In this document: positions 7,739 to 15,473 of the stretch, piece after piece
Position numbering within the stretch: the stretch's first letter is position 1
Layout of the letters: each line of letters opens with the position of its first letter
Assembly: GCA_001800245.1 (NCBI GenBank)
Contig: MGVA01000038.1
Location: 1 to 39,333 of the forward strand
Length of the DNA: 39,333 nucleotides
From: Elusimicrobia bacterium RIFOXYA12_FULL_51_18
Lineage (GTDB): Bacteria > Elusimicrobiota > Elusimicrobia > Elusimicrobiales > UBA9959
Reading direction: 5' to 3'
Notes under the pieces: model-generated
The model's database searches: none
What the model saw: the letters and a program-made list of their open reading frames with translations, nothing else
Told to the model about the DNA's origin: nothing
Program-made: the position numbers and the translations under genes

Positions 7739-8744
7739 GGCCGCGGTCATAGGCGCCGGCATGTGGGGCTCGGTACTGTCCCATTTGCTGGCCATCAAAG
7801 GCCATGAGGTGCGAGCCTGGGAATTCAACAAAGCCATAGCCAGGAGCCTGAACGACAAAAGGACCCATCCGGCCCTGCCCGGTTTCAGGCTGGCCGGAGG
7901 GATCAGGGTTTTTACCGGGCTTGAAGAAGCCGTCCGCTCTCCCGGGCTGCTGATAATGGCCGTGGATTCCAAACACGTGCGCGCCCTGGCCGGGCGAATA
8001 AACGTCCTTTTAAAAGACCGCCCCTTACCGCTCATCGTGGCGGTAACCAAGGGGATAGAGGCCGGAAGTTTCAAAACCGTCTGCGAGGTCATGGAAGAAG
8101 AACTGCCGCGTGCCCGGCAAAAGACCATGATACTCACCGGCCCCAGTTTTGCGGTGGAGGTAGCCGCCGGCGCGCCAACTAAAGTGGTGCTGGCCGGACA
8201 CGACCCGGCGCTTTTGAAAGCGGCTTCCGCGCTCCTGGAGGGCGGCCCGCTTGCGCTGGAGCTTTCCACCGACCGGCTGGGCGCGGAACTTGGCGGAGCG
8301 TTAAAAAATGTATACGCTATCGGAAGCGGCATTATAGACGGACTTTCCAAAGCCGCCAAGAACAGCGAAGCGGCTTTCCTGATCGAAAGCGCGGCGGAGC
8401 TGAAACGCATCATTATGGCTTTGGGGGGCAGGAGCCACACGGCCTGGGGCCTGAGCGGTATGGGCGACTTACTTCTGACCGCCACCTCCGCCAAGTCGCG
8501 CAACTTCCGCTTCGGAAGGGAAATAGGCAAAGGCCTGACTCCGCCGGAAGCCCGGAAGCGCATCTCCACCGTGGTGGAGGGGTTTGAGGCGCTGAAAAAC
8601 ACCAGGGCGCTCTGCGCCGCGCGCGGCATAAAAGCCCCGGTCATAGATTCTATCTGGAAGATTTTGTATAAAGATCATAAGCCGTCCTCCATACTTGAAG
8701 CGGCGGGCTTCAAAAAGAAGATACTGGCGGCAGGGAACATATGA
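7722..8744 (+). CDS. gpsA: Glycerol-3-phosphate dehydrogenase [NAD(P)+] GpsA
   Basis: About 340 residues. It reduces dihydroxyacetone phosphate to sn-glycerol-3-phosphate for PlsY. The dinucleotide fold starts with IGAGMWG (residues 10-16 from ATG 7722). GPSFAVEV, the lysine motif GALKNVYAIG (catalytic Lys) and the substrate-binding GMGDLLLTATSAKSRN are all present, followed by VVEGF. The start is uncertain: ATG 7722, ATG 7713 and GTG 7695 are in frame, none with a strong ribosome-binding site; 7722 places the Rossmann strand at the usual distance. It overlaps plsY, and its stop overlaps the next start by 4 bp. Confidence 0.93.
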   Translation: MKKRTEAAVIGAGMWGSVLSHLLAIKGHEVRAWEFNKAIARSLNDKRTHPALPGFRLAGGIRVFTGLEEAVRSPGLLIMAVDSKHVRALAGRINVLLKDRPLPLIVAVTKGIEAGSFKTVCEVMEEELPRARQKTMILTGPSFAVEVAAGAPTKVVLAGHDPALLKAASALLEGGPLALELSTDRLGAELGGALKNVYAIGSGIIDGLSKAAKNSEAAFLIESAAELKRIIMALGGRSHTAWGLSGMGDLLLTATSAKSRNFRFGREIGKGLTPPEARKRISTVVEGFEALKNTRALCAARGIKAPVIDSIWKILYKDHKPSSILEAAGFKKKILAAGNI

Positions 8745-9346
8745 ACAATGATGAAGCCGCGGAAGGGAAAGAGCTTGAGGTAAAGATTTATTCCATCGCG
8801 ACAAGCATGACGGAATCCATTATCTTCCTGGACGAAACCACGGGAACGCGCATACTGCCGATCTGGATAGGCCCTATGGAAGCGCAGGCGATAGCCATAC
8901 GGCTTTCCGGCTACCCTTCTCCCCGCCCGATGACCCACGACCTTTTTTTCTCGCTCTTAAAATCGCTGGAACTCACCGTGGAAAAAGTCAGGATCACCGA
9001 CATCGTGGACAATACCTACTACTCCGTGATCCAGGTTGTGGACAGGGACGGCGGGAACAGGAGAGACATAGACGCCCGCCCTTCCGATGCCGTGGCCCTG
9101 GCCGTTCGCTTTGGCTGCCCAATTTACATAAACGAGCGGGTTTTTGAAAAAACGCAAGTGCTTTCCAAACCTATAACGGAAGACGAAGTGGTGAAATTCA
9201 AACATGACCTTAAAAATCTTAAACCTAACGATATTATCAGCCAGTTGCTAAATACGCGCCATCATCCGTCCGGAGGAGACGCCGGGGAAAACGGAGATGA
9301 AGACGAAGAAAAAGAGGGGGAGAACGAAGGAAATGAACAGACTTGA
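8741..9346 (+). CDS. Bifunctional nuclease (BFN/DUF151) family protein
   Basis: A 201-residue protein whose residues about 10-140 form a BFN/DUF151 domain: ILPIWIGPMEAQAIA, then RPMTHDL, and later ARPSDAVALAVR, all family hallmarks. Members have been reported to have DNase/RNase activity in plants, but the role in bacteria is largely unsettled. The last 40 residues are highly acidic (Glu/Asp/Gly), likely disordered. Start overlaps gpsA by 4 bp; the end overlaps the HU gene start by 14 bp, so the block plsY-gpsA-BFN-HU reads as one operon. Confidence 0.88.
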   Translation: MNNDEAAEGKELEVKIYSIATSMTESIIFLDETTGTRILPIWIGPMEAQAIAIRLSGYPSPRPMTHDLFFSLLKSLELTVEKVRITDIVDNTYYSVIQVVDRDGGNRRDIDARPSDAVALAVRFGCPIYINERVFEKTQVLSKPITEDEVVKFKHDLKNLKPNDIISQLLNTRHHPSGGDAGENGDEDEEKEGENEGNEQT

Positions 9347-9599
9347 GATCATCCGCGAGATAGCCAAACATCTTACCACGGAAAAAGACGCCAAGCTGGC
9401 CGTCCTGAAAACTTTCGAACTGATGGCCACGGCCCTGCGAAGCAACGAAAAAGTGGTGATTTCCAATTTCGGCACCTTCAAAGTAAAAGACCGTATGCCG
9501 CGCCAGGCCAGAAATCCTAAGACCAATCAGAAAGTGATGGTGGGGCCGCGCAAGAGCATACGGTTCAAGCCCTCAAAAAAACTTACAAGCGGGATATAA
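9333..9599 (+). CDS. HU/IHF-family DNA-binding protein
   Basis: An 88-residue nucleoid protein. The sequence has the HU layout: two N-terminal helices, then ISNFGTFKVKDR and the DNA-binding arm RQARNPKTNQKVMVGPRKSI with the tip proline, and a final helix. I chose ATG 9333 (MNRLEI) because HU proteins begin there; an in-frame ATG at 9297 adds only a basic tail read from the acidic end of the upstream gene. Whether it is HU-like or IHF-like cannot be decided by eye. A MerR regulator follows, a neighbourhood also seen after ihfA in other bacteria. Confidence 0.92.
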   Translation: MNRLEIIREIAKHLTTEKDAKLAVLKTFELMATALRSNEKVVISNFGTFKVKDRMPRQARNPKTNQKVMVGPRKSIRFKPSKKLTSGI

Positions 9600-9718
9600 G
9601 AGGAAGCGGATAGTTATCGGTTATTCGTAGTTGGGAAACATGTCGGACTTTCTTAAAACTCCGCCTATGGACGGACACCGAACCGCCAACAACTAGCAAC
9701 CAAAAACTCTTCGTCAAC

Positions 9719-10057
9719 ATGTCTGAAAAGAATTACTTCACTATAAATGAGATCTCTAAAAAAACCCGGGTGCCGGAATACACCATCCGCTACTGGGAGT
9801 CCAGATTCAAATTGCTGAGGCCGCTGCGGCTCGCGAGCGGCCACCGGCGCTACACAGCCGGAGACGCGGAGATCATAAACGAGATAAAGGACCTGCTCCT
9901 GATAAAGGGTTACACTTTATCCGGCGCGAAGAAAGTCATATATTCAAAGAAAAAAAGCGGCCGACAAGACTGGCGAGCGGACAGCCCTTCGGATGATACC
10001 GTCCAGCTCCTGGAAAATATAAAAAAAGAGCTGCGGCAAATAATCAAGGAATGTTGA
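9719..10057 (+). CDS. MerR-family transcriptional regulator
   Basis: A 112-residue protein with a winged HTH of the MerR type: YFTINEISKKTRVPEYTIRY (about 5-24), then WESRF, and the wing RLASGHRRYTAGD. The C-terminal part (from about residue 75) is short and lysine-rich with no cysteines, so it is not a metal-sensing MerR; it belongs with the small HTH-only members often found after IHF/HU genes. The 119-nt gap to the HU gene contains no obvious terminator. Target genes are unknown. Confidence 0.88.
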   Translation: MSEKNYFTINEISKKTRVPEYTIRYWESRFKLLRPLRLASGHRRYTAGDAEIINEIKDLLLIKGYTLSGAKKVIYSKKKSGRQDWRADSPSDDTVQLLENIKKELRQIIKEC

Positions 10058-10069
10058 AGATACTAAAAA

Positions 10070-10098
10070 TTATAGTCTTTTAAAATAATTGCTATAAT
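10070..10098 (+). promoter_or_regulatory. Promoter for the tRNA-Pro(GGG) unit
   Basis: A perfect TATAAT at 10093-10098 with TTATAG 17 nt upstream (10070-10075; only a partial -35). Transcription would start near 10106, just before the tRNA-like segment, so that segment is co-transcribed with the tRNA. Confidence 0.55.
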
Positions 10099-10113
10099 CT
10101 ATACGGTATTTTG

Positions 10114-10187
10114 AATTACGCTGCCGGAGAGTGGCTCAATAAACAGGGCTCTCGCTTGCGGGAAAACCCGGCGGCACAAGAGATTCA
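10114..10187 (+). other. tRNA-like partial duplicate preceding tRNA-Pro
   Basis: The 27 bases from 10114 match those from 10188 at 21 positions, a 74-nt offset. The shared part includes the tRNA leader and the 5' half through GTGGCTCAAT and the CTCGCTTG anticodon arm. The 3' half does not match: there is no complementary acceptor strand or T arm, though CGGG-AAAA-CCCG and GCCGG/CCGGC stems can form. It looks like a decayed tandem copy of tRNA-Pro or a spacer RNA derived from it. Confidence 0.45.
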
Positions 10188-10198
10188 AATTGCGTCGT

Positions 10199-10270
10199 CG
10201 GGGCGTGGCTCAATGGTAGAGCGCTCGCTTGGGGTGCGAGAGACTCCGGGTTCAATTCCCGGCGCCCCGA
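10199..10270 (+). tRNA. tRNA-Pro(GGG)
   Basis: Complete cloverleaf: acceptor CGGGGCG (10199-10205) with CGCCCCG (10263-10269), D arm GCTC/GAGC, anticodon stem CTCGC/GCGAG with loop TTGGGGT giving anticodon GGG, T arm CCGGG-TTCAATT-CCCGG, discriminator A. The 3' CCA is not encoded. Confidence 0.95.
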
Positions 10271-10465
10271 TGAGGCAACTTGAATGCGGGGGATGGATTA
10301 GACCGCTGTTTTTTACGCCGGCCGGCATCCGCCCAGGAACATCGCCGCGCATCAAATATCCAAGTGCCGCGCAATAAGGGGCTCCGTTGCGGACACAACC
10401 GGGCCAAGGGGTTCCCAGGTTGGAACCGTCCCGGCACTAAAACATCAGTCAGCCGTTTTTTGCTT

Positions 10466-10482
10466 TATAATCTTGATGGAGG
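10466..10482 (+). promoter_or_regulatory. -10 element and ribosome-binding site of the serpin gene
   Basis: TATAAT at 10466-10471 and TGGAGG at 10477-10482 precede ATG 10487. No convincing -35 is seen. The Shine-Dalgarno decides the start in favour of 10487 over in-frame upstream codons that would read through the tRNA flank. An inverted repeat GGTTCC/GGAACC lies upstream near 10413-10430. Confidence 0.5.
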
Positions 10483-10486
10483 CTAT

Positions 10487-11704
10487 ATGTCTAAAAAAAA
10501 TATTTATTTTCCGATCATCACCCTGGTTCTGGCCGCGGCGCTTACTGCGGCCGCCCAGGCTCCCGGCAAACCGGCTAACGAATCAAAGACCGACGTCCAC
10601 CCCATGATTTCCGCCGGTAACGCTTTCGCCTTCGATCTGTACAAACAGCTTTCCAGAAAAGACGGAAATGTCTTCTTCTCTCCCTACAGCATAACCGTAG
10701 CGCTGGCCATGGCCTATGAAGGCGCGAAAGGCGGAACCGCGAAGGAAATGGAGGACGTGCTGCGGCTGCCCAAAGACGCCGCCCTGCGCCGGGATTTTTT
10801 CGCACGGGACATAAAACGGCTGGGCGCGGACCTGGGCGTGGATATGGCTAACGCCTTTTGGGCGCAAAGAGAATACAAGTTTCTTGCGCAGTATAAGGAA
10901 ACATTAGACAAATATTATCAAGCCGCGGCTTTTAACGCGGATTTCAAAACGGCGGCCGACAAGACCAGGCTGGAGATAAACGGCTGGACCGGAGAGCGGA
11001 CGCATGGAAAGATAAACGACCTGTTCCCGCGGGATTCTCTCAACAGCCTGACCAGGCTGGTCCTGGTGGACGCGGTTTATTTCAAGGGGAGCTGGGAAAC
11101 GCGGTTCGACAAGAGCCTTACCTCAGACGCGGACTTCCACACCACGCCCTCCAACAAAGTAAAGGCCAGCATGATGAAGCGCACCGGGGAAGATTCAAAG
11201 TCCGGTTATTATGAAACTGCGGATCTGCAGATCCTGGAAATGCCTTATAAAGGCGGCAAGCTTTCCATGCTCATACTTCTGCCGCCCCTGGACGGACTGA
11301 AGAAACTGGAAAAAGAGATTTCGCCGGAGAAACTGGAAGCCTGGAAGAAAAATATTTCAAACAGACGGGTTGACGTATTCCTGCCGAAATTCCTCCTGAA
11401 CGCCAAATACATGCTGCACGACACGCTCGCAAGAATGGGCATGTCGGCGGCCTTTACCGACAAAGCCGATTTCTCCGGCATGGACGGCACGAACAATCTT
11501 CATATACAACGTGTGGTGCACCAGGGTTTAGTGGAAGTGAACGAAGAGGGAACCGAGGCCGCGGCGGCCACCGGAGTGGCTATGGGCTTAAAATCAATGC
11601 CTATGGCGGCGCCGAAGTTCCTGGCGAACCACCCTTTTATTTTCCTGATCCAGGAACGCGAAACGGGTAAAATAATATTCATGGGCCGGGTGGAAAAACC
11701 TTAA
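10487..11704 (+). CDS. Secreted serpin (inhibitory-type serine protease inhibitor)
   Basis: A 405-residue serpin with an N-terminal signal peptide (MSKKNIYFPIITLVLAAAL, cleavage likely near the following AAAQA). Serpin hallmarks include NVFFSPYSITVALAMAYEGA and the C-terminal NHPFIFLI. The hinge of the reactive-centre loop, E-E-G-T-E-A-A-A-A-T at residues 353-362, is the small-residue pattern of inhibitory serpins, so the protein should trap a protease. Counting P17 from Glu353 puts P1-P1' at Lys369-Ser370, suggesting a trypsin-like target; this is an inference by position. Bacterial serpins are scattered and usually face host or competitor proteases, or protect the producer's own envelope. 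It is convergent with the HMA gene, 6 nt apart. Confidence 0.95.
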   Translation: MSKKNIYFPIITLVLAAALTAAAQAPGKPANESKTDVHPMISAGNAFAFDLYKQLSRKDGNVFFSPYSITVALAMAYEGAKGGTAKEMEDVLRLPKDAALRRDFFARDIKRLGADLGVDMANAFWAQREYKFLAQYKETLDKYYQAAAFNADFKTAADKTRLEINGWTGERTHGKINDLFPRDSLNSLTRLVLVDAVYFKGSWETRFDKSLTSDADFHTTPSNKVKASMMKRTGEDSKSGYYETADLQILEMPYKGGKLSMLILLPPLDGLKKLEKEISPEKLEAWKKNISNRRVDVFLPKFLLNAKYMLHDTLARMGMSAAFTDKADFSGMDGTNNLHIQRVVHQGLVEVNEEGTEAAAATGVAMGLKSMPMAAPKFLANHPFIFLIQERETGKIIFMGRVEKP

Positions 11705-11710
11705 AGTTTT

Positions 11711-11914
11711 TTATTCCACTTTAAAACCGGCTTCCGCCACGGCCTGTTTTATCTTTTCCACGCTGGTCTTCCGCTCGTCGAATTCCGTTTTCAACCCGGC
11801 GGTCCCCAGATCCGCCTCGGCGGAGACTACGCCGTCCAGTAGTTTTATGGCGTTCTCAACTCCGGCTTTGCAGCCCAGGCAACGCATACCTTTGATTTTC
11901 AAAGTTATCCTCAT
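11711..11914 (-). CDS. Heavy-metal-associated (HMA) domain protein
   Basis: A 67-residue single HMA domain, the ferredoxin-like fold of copper chaperones and Hg-binding MerP. The metal site is GMRCLGC (C-x-x-C) near residues 8-14, followed by GVENAI and the usual GVVSAEADL strand. I start at ATG 11914 because GGAGG lies 5-6 nt upstream on the - strand; an in-frame start at 11956 has no such site. Copper is the likely ligand by family, not shown here. It is one of only two complete protein genes that run against the local orientation, divergent from the glycosyltransferase gene. Confidence 0.9.
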   Translation of the reverse strand: MRITLKIKGMRCLGCKAGVENAIKLLDGVVSAEADLGTAGLKTEFDERKTSVEKIKQAVAEAGFKVE

Positions 11915-11967
11915 AAAAACCTCCGATTCAGCCATGAAAGCTTTATAGCACGACACATGTTGTAGTA

Positions 11968-11973
11968 TATAAT
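11968..11973 (+). promoter_or_regulatory. -10 element of the glycosyltransferase gene, leaderless layout
   Basis: A perfect TATAAT ends 8 nt before ATG 11982, and there is no Shine-Dalgarno sequence. The predicted transcript starts at or very near the ATG. Confidence 0.45.
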
Positions 11974-11981
11974 TCCTTATT

Positions 11982-13169
11982 ATGAACTCAAAAAGCCAGG
12001 CGTATCCGATCCGGGTCGGGCTGCTTTACGGCCACAAACCCTCCGGCCATTACTCCGCGGCAAGGGCACTGGCGGATTTTTTCCCGGCCTCCATTATAGA
12101 GCCGGTGTTCATAGACCTCTCTGAAGTTTACCCGAATCTCGGCTCTTTTGTGGCAAAGACCTATCTGGAGATCCTTAATAAAGCTCCGGCCCTTTGGGAC
12201 TACATTTACGACAACAATTTCGTGGCCATGGCGGCAATGGGAATAAAGACGGCCGTCTTTCCTTATTATTCCAGGAAACTTACGGAAGTGCTGCGGAAAA
12301 AAAATATTAACGCCGTGGTATCCACCCACGCGCTTGCCGCGATGCTTCTGGCTAAGGGCGACAATAATCCCCGCGCCGGCGCCGCGGCGGCTCAATCCTC
12401 CGGAAAGTGCGCCGCCAGGCCCTTTAAAGCCGCGCCGCTTTTCGCCGTACTCACTGATTTTTACGCGCATTCCTACTGGCCGTCCAAAGGCGTGGAGCTA
12501 TATTTTTCTCCCGAAGGGACGGCGGAAGCGGGCCTTAAAGCCAACGGAGTGGACCAGGCCAGAATAGTAACTACCGGCATCCCGGTACGCAAGGAATTCC
12601 TGCTTCAGGAGGATTCGCGTAGGAAAAGAAAAGAACTGGGCCTGCAGGCGAATCTTTTCACGGCGCTGATCGCCGGCGGCAGCAAAGGCCTGGGCGACAT
12701 AATGCTTTCGGTGGAAACGCTGAAAAAATTCCTGGGGAAAATTCAACTCATCGTAATGTGCGGCGAAAATAAAAAACTATGCGGCAGCCTTGAAAAAAAG
12801 CTGGTGGGCCAAAAACATCTGAAGATCGTAAACGACTTTGTGGAATATCCGGCGGATTATTACCGGGCGGCCGACCTGATCATAGGAAAAGCGGGAGGGG
12901 TGACCGTAGCCGAAACCATGGCCCTGAACAAACCGATGCTGCTTTTCTCCTCGCTCCCCGGCCAGGAAGAACATAACGCGCGCTTCCTTATAAAGAACCG
13001 GCTGGCGGATTTTGCCGAAGATCCGCGCCAGCTTGAAGACCTGATACGGCGGTATCTGCGGCATCCGGCCTCTCTAGCGGCGTTAAAGAACAAGCTGTCT
13101 GCGGCCGCCAAGCCCTGCGCTGCCAGGGATATAGCCGCCGGCATAATGAAAAGCCTGCTGCCCGGGTAA
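11982..13169 (+). CDS. Diacylglycerol glycosyltransferase (MGDG synthase/UgtP type)
   Basis: A 395-residue GT-B glycosyltransferase. The N-terminal MGDG-synthase domain starts with GLLYGHKPSGHYSAARAL (residues 13-30), with the glycine/histidine loop typical of enzymes that glycosylate diacylglycerol. The C-terminal GT28-like half has AGGSKGLGD, then VMCGENKKL, GKAGGVTVAETMALNKP (nucleotide-sugar binding) and PGQEEHN. It should transfer glucose or galactose from a UDP-sugar to a lipid at the membrane; the exact sugar and acceptor are not decidable. An Ala/Lys-rich insertion lies near residues 130-145. Upstream it faces the HMA gene. Confidence 0.85.
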   Translation: MNSKSQAYPIRVGLLYGHKPSGHYSAARALADFFPASIIEPVFIDLSEVYPNLGSFVAKTYLEILNKAPALWDYIYDNNFVAMAAMGIKTAVFPYYSRKLTEVLRKKNINAVVSTHALAAMLLAKGDNNPRAGAAAAQSSGKCAARPFKAAPLFAVLTDFYAHSYWPSKGVELYFSPEGTAEAGLKANGVDQARIVTTGIPVRKEFLLQEDSRRKRKELGLQANLFTALIAGGSKGLGDIMLSVETLKKFLGKIQLIVMCGENKKLCGSLEKKLVGQKHLKIVNDFVEYPADYYRAADLIIGKAGGVTVAETMALNKPMLLFSSLPGQEEHNARFLIKNRLADFAEDPRQLEDLIRRYLRHPASLAALKNKLSAAAKPCAARDIAAGIMKSLLPG

Positions 13170-13171
13170 CC

Positions 13172-13194
13172 CCAAAACTACGGTTTGGAATCAA
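13172..13194 (+). terminator. Weak hairpin after the glycosyltransferase gene
   Basis: CCAAA at 13172-13176 pairs with TTTGG at 13184-13188, followed by AATCAATTTTTA. Stem is short, so termination is possible but weak. The rest of 13190-13550 holds tRNA-Pro(CGG) on the - strand and a GTCTGTC/GACAGAG inverted repeat near 13446-13472, but no protein gene. Confidence 0.35.
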
Positions 13195-13260
13195 TTTTTA
13201 TAGAACTTCGCGCAGGACGGATTTTCGTCGGTTTCAGAAAAGAGGGCGGGAATAAAAATA

Positions 13261-13331
13261 TCGGGGCATACGGATTTGAACCGTAAATCCGCCGACCCGA
13301 ACGGCGTGTGATACCATTTCACTATGCCCCG
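13261..13331 (-). tRNA. tRNA-Pro(CGG)
   Basis: On the - strand: acceptor CGGGGCA/TGCCCCG, D arm GTGA/TCAC, anticodon stem CGCCG/CGGCG with loop TTCGGGT giving anticodon CGG, variable GATT, T arm TACGG-TTCAAAT-CCGTA, discriminator A. CCA is not encoded. It is the second proline tRNA of the window. Confidence 0.95.
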
Positions 13332-13340
13332 ACAAGACCA

Positions 13341-13369
13341 ATTATACATTTTATTCGCGGAAAAACCAA
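13341..13369 (-). promoter_or_regulatory. Promoter of tRNA-Pro(CGG)
   Basis: On the - strand TATAAT (13346-13341) lies 9 nt before the tRNA 5' end, with TTGGTT (13369-13364) 17 nt further upstream as a partial -35. Confidence 0.55.
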
Positions 13370-13550
13370 AATAGAAAAATCACGCCGGACGTCTTTTAAA
13401 ACCACAAAGCAGCTTGCCGCACAGAACTATACCTGACCGGATAGGGTCTGTCTCAAAGCGTACGACAGAGCCTTATTGCCTTGTCAAGCCTGTGCCTTGC
13501 TTAATAAAATACTTTTTAGTATTATTTCATTTGTTGGGTTATACATTGTC

Positions 13551-13820
13551 ATGCGCGTTTCTTTTAAAATATCCGGCGTCGTACAGGGAATAGGCTACAG
13601 GTGGTTCGTAGTGAACGCCGCCTCCGGGCTCGGCCTGACCGGGTTGGTCAGGAACCGTCCGGACGGTTCCGTAGAGGGAGAAGCGCAGGGAGATAAAACC
13701 GCTGTTGAAAAATTCATCCTGGAACTCAAAACCGGCCATCCTCAAGCCGAGATATTGAGCGCCGAAACTGCCCGGATGGAAGAGCGGAAAGGCGAAAAAG
13801 ACTTTATTATCTGTTATTAA
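13551..13820 (+). CDS. acyP: Acylphosphatase
   Basis: An 89-residue acylphosphatase that hydrolyses carboxyl-phosphate bonds. The phosphate-binding loop with its catalytic arginine is GVVQGIGYRWFV, and the catalytic asparagine is in GLVRNRPDGSVE; both are intact. ATG 13551 gives the normal length; longer readings to 13476 add nothing family-like. No ribosome-binding site is present, while TATACA lies 5 nt before the ATG, so the mRNA may be leaderless. The sigma-factor gene follows after 31 nt. Confidence 0.92.
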   Translation: MRVSFKISGVVQGIGYRWFVVNAASGLGLTGLVRNRPDGSVEGEAQGDKTAVEKFILELKTGHPQAEILSAETARMEERKGEKDFIICY

Positions 13821-13851
13821 CGCGGGGGAAACGAAGAAGAGGTAAAAAAAC

Positions 13852-14904
13852 ATGGCTGAAGAAAAAGAAAACCAGGAGCCGGGACAGGAAGAAACGCCTA
13901 AGGCCGACAAAACAAAGAAAGACCTTTTAAAAGACATCAACATCGATTCCACCAATCAATACATTAGAAAAATAAGCCAGATAGACCATAAGATTTCGCG
14001 CGAAGAATCGCACGACCTTTGGAAACGCGTCAAGCGCGGAGACAGGCGCGCTAAAGACCGCATTATGGAGTTGAACCTGAAGCTCGTCATCCCCACGGCC
14101 AAACGCTACCTGTATCCAGGCGCCGATCTCATGGACCTGGTTGAAGAAGGCAACCTCGGCCTTCTGCACGCCATAGACAAATTCGAGCCCAAGAAAGGCT
14201 ATAGATTTTCCACTTACGCCACCTATTGGATAGAGCAGTATGTCAGGCGTTCCGTGGAAGAGAATTCCAAAACCATCCGCATCCCGCCGCACGCCTGGAC
14301 CGCTCTCCGGAAATGGCTGAAGCAATGGGATTCCATGCACGGCAAATTGGGCCGCGATCCGACACTGGCCGAAATGGCCCGCAAAATGCATTGGACGGCA
14401 AACCAGGTCCGCACAGCCCTTAACGCTTCGGAAATAGTCACCGGGCTTTCCTCGATGGAAACCCCGCTGGGCGATGAGAACGCCGACACCGTGGGAGACC
14501 TGCTGCAGGACAAGGGCTCCGGTACCCCGGAGAGCCTGATCTCGATACTGCGCCTCCATGACGAGCTTAAAGACGCGCTGGGAGAGGTCGGAGAGCGGGA
14601 ACGCATGATAATAGAACTGCGCTACGGCCTGACAGGACAGACGGCCATGACCTTGAACGACATCGGCAAAAAGCTGAGTCTCTCCCGCGAACGCGTGCGC
14701 CAGATAGAGGAACGCGCGCTTCTGCGCTTGCGCCGCGTCGCCGCCAGGATGGGCCTTATAGAGATGGGCAGGCGGCCGGACCACACCAACCTCCAGCCCG
14801 GCTGGAACCAGCCCAGGATCAAAACGGACCTATTGGGCGACGCTATGCCCTCAAAACCCTATGTCCCCAGGAACCTGGGAAAGACGGGAAATAAAAAAAA
14901 GTAA
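13852..14904 (+). CDS. RNA polymerase sigma-70 family factor (RpoD/RpoS-like)
   Basis: A 350-residue group 1/2-type sigma factor. Region 1.2 lies at about 35-60, region 2.1-2.2 includes MDLVEEGNLGLLHAIDKFEP, and 2.3-2.4 reads GYRFSTYATYWIEQYVRRSV, the -10 melting and recognition helices. Region 3 follows, then region 4.2 SLSRERVRQIEERALLRLRR for the -35. The large 1.1 and non-conserved regions of a primary RpoD are absent, so it may be a group 2 or lineage-specific main factor. After region 4 there is an unusual basic, proline-containing tail of about 50 residues. GAGG sits about 10 nt upstream. apt follows 16 nt later. Confidence 0.93.
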   Translation: MAEEKENQEPGQEETPKADKTKKDLLKDINIDSTNQYIRKISQIDHKISREESHDLWKRVKRGDRRAKDRIMELNLKLVIPTAKRYLYPGADLMDLVEEGNLGLLHAIDKFEPKKGYRFSTYATYWIEQYVRRSVEENSKTIRIPPHAWTALRKWLKQWDSMHGKLGRDPTLAEMARKMHWTANQVRTALNASEIVTGLSSMETPLGDENADTVGDLLQDKGSGTPESLISILRLHDELKDALGEVGERERMIIELRYGLTGQTAMTLNDIGKKLSLSRERVRQIEERALLRLRRVAARMGLIEMGRRPDHTNLQPGWNQPRIKTDLLGDAMPSKPYVPRNLGKTGNKKK

Positions 14905-14920
14905 TTCAGGAATAACCCAG

Positions 14921-15466
14921 ATGACAAATAATACGCGAAACGCCTTAACAACCGAAAAAATAAAAGCGATAATCCGGGACGTGCCGGATTTCCCCAAGAA
15001 GGGCATTATATTCAAGGATATAACGCCGCTCCTGGCCGATAATTCCGCCTTCACCGAAACCGTCAAAAGCATGGCGGAAATATACAAGGGACGCGGCATC
15101 ACCAAGGTCCTGGGAATAGAAGCCAGGGGTTTTATTCTGGCCGCGCCCATAGCGCTGGAACTCGGCGCCGGAATGGTGCCGGTCCGCAAAAAGGGCAAAC
15201 TTCCCTACAAGACCGTTTCCGCCACCTACGCGCTTGAGTACGGTGAAGACACCCTTCAGATGCACGAAGACGCCGTCAAAAAGGGCGAGAAAGTGCTGAT
15301 AGTCGACGACGTACTTGCCACCGGCGGAACCGCCGGCGCCGTGGTCGCGCTGGTGGAGAAGCTTGGCGCCAAAGTGGACGGCATCGCCGTACTTATAGAG
15401 CTTGAATTTCTGAACGGCCGGGGCAAACTCTCCGGACGGGATGTCTTTTCTTTGATAAAATATTGA
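14921..15466 (+). CDS. apt: Adenine phosphoribosyltransferase
   Basis: A 181-residue purine-salvage enzyme that converts adenine and PRPP to AMP. Family marks: DVPDFPKKGIIFKDITPLL near the N-terminus, EARGF for base binding, RKKGKLPY flexible loop and the PRPP motif VLIVDDVLATGGTAGA. Start ATG 14921 has AGGAA about 9 nt upstream; an in-frame ATG at 14861 would overlap the sigma gene and adds no family sequence. Confidence 0.95.
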   Translation: MTNNTRNALTTEKIKAIIRDVPDFPKKGIIFKDITPLLADNSAFTETVKSMAEIYKGRGITKVLGIEARGFILAAPIALELGAGMVPVRKKGKLPYKTVSATYALEYGEDTLQMHEDAVKKGEKVLIVDDVLATGGTAGAVVALVEKLGAKVDGIAVLIELEFLNGRGKLSGRDVFSLIKY

Positions 15467-15473
15467 TCAGAAA

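Noticed and set aside
7580-8644. 354-codon open frame antisense to gpsA
   Set aside because: Ser/Pro/Ala-rich shadow frame opposite a gene with all GpsA motifs; no domain or RBS.
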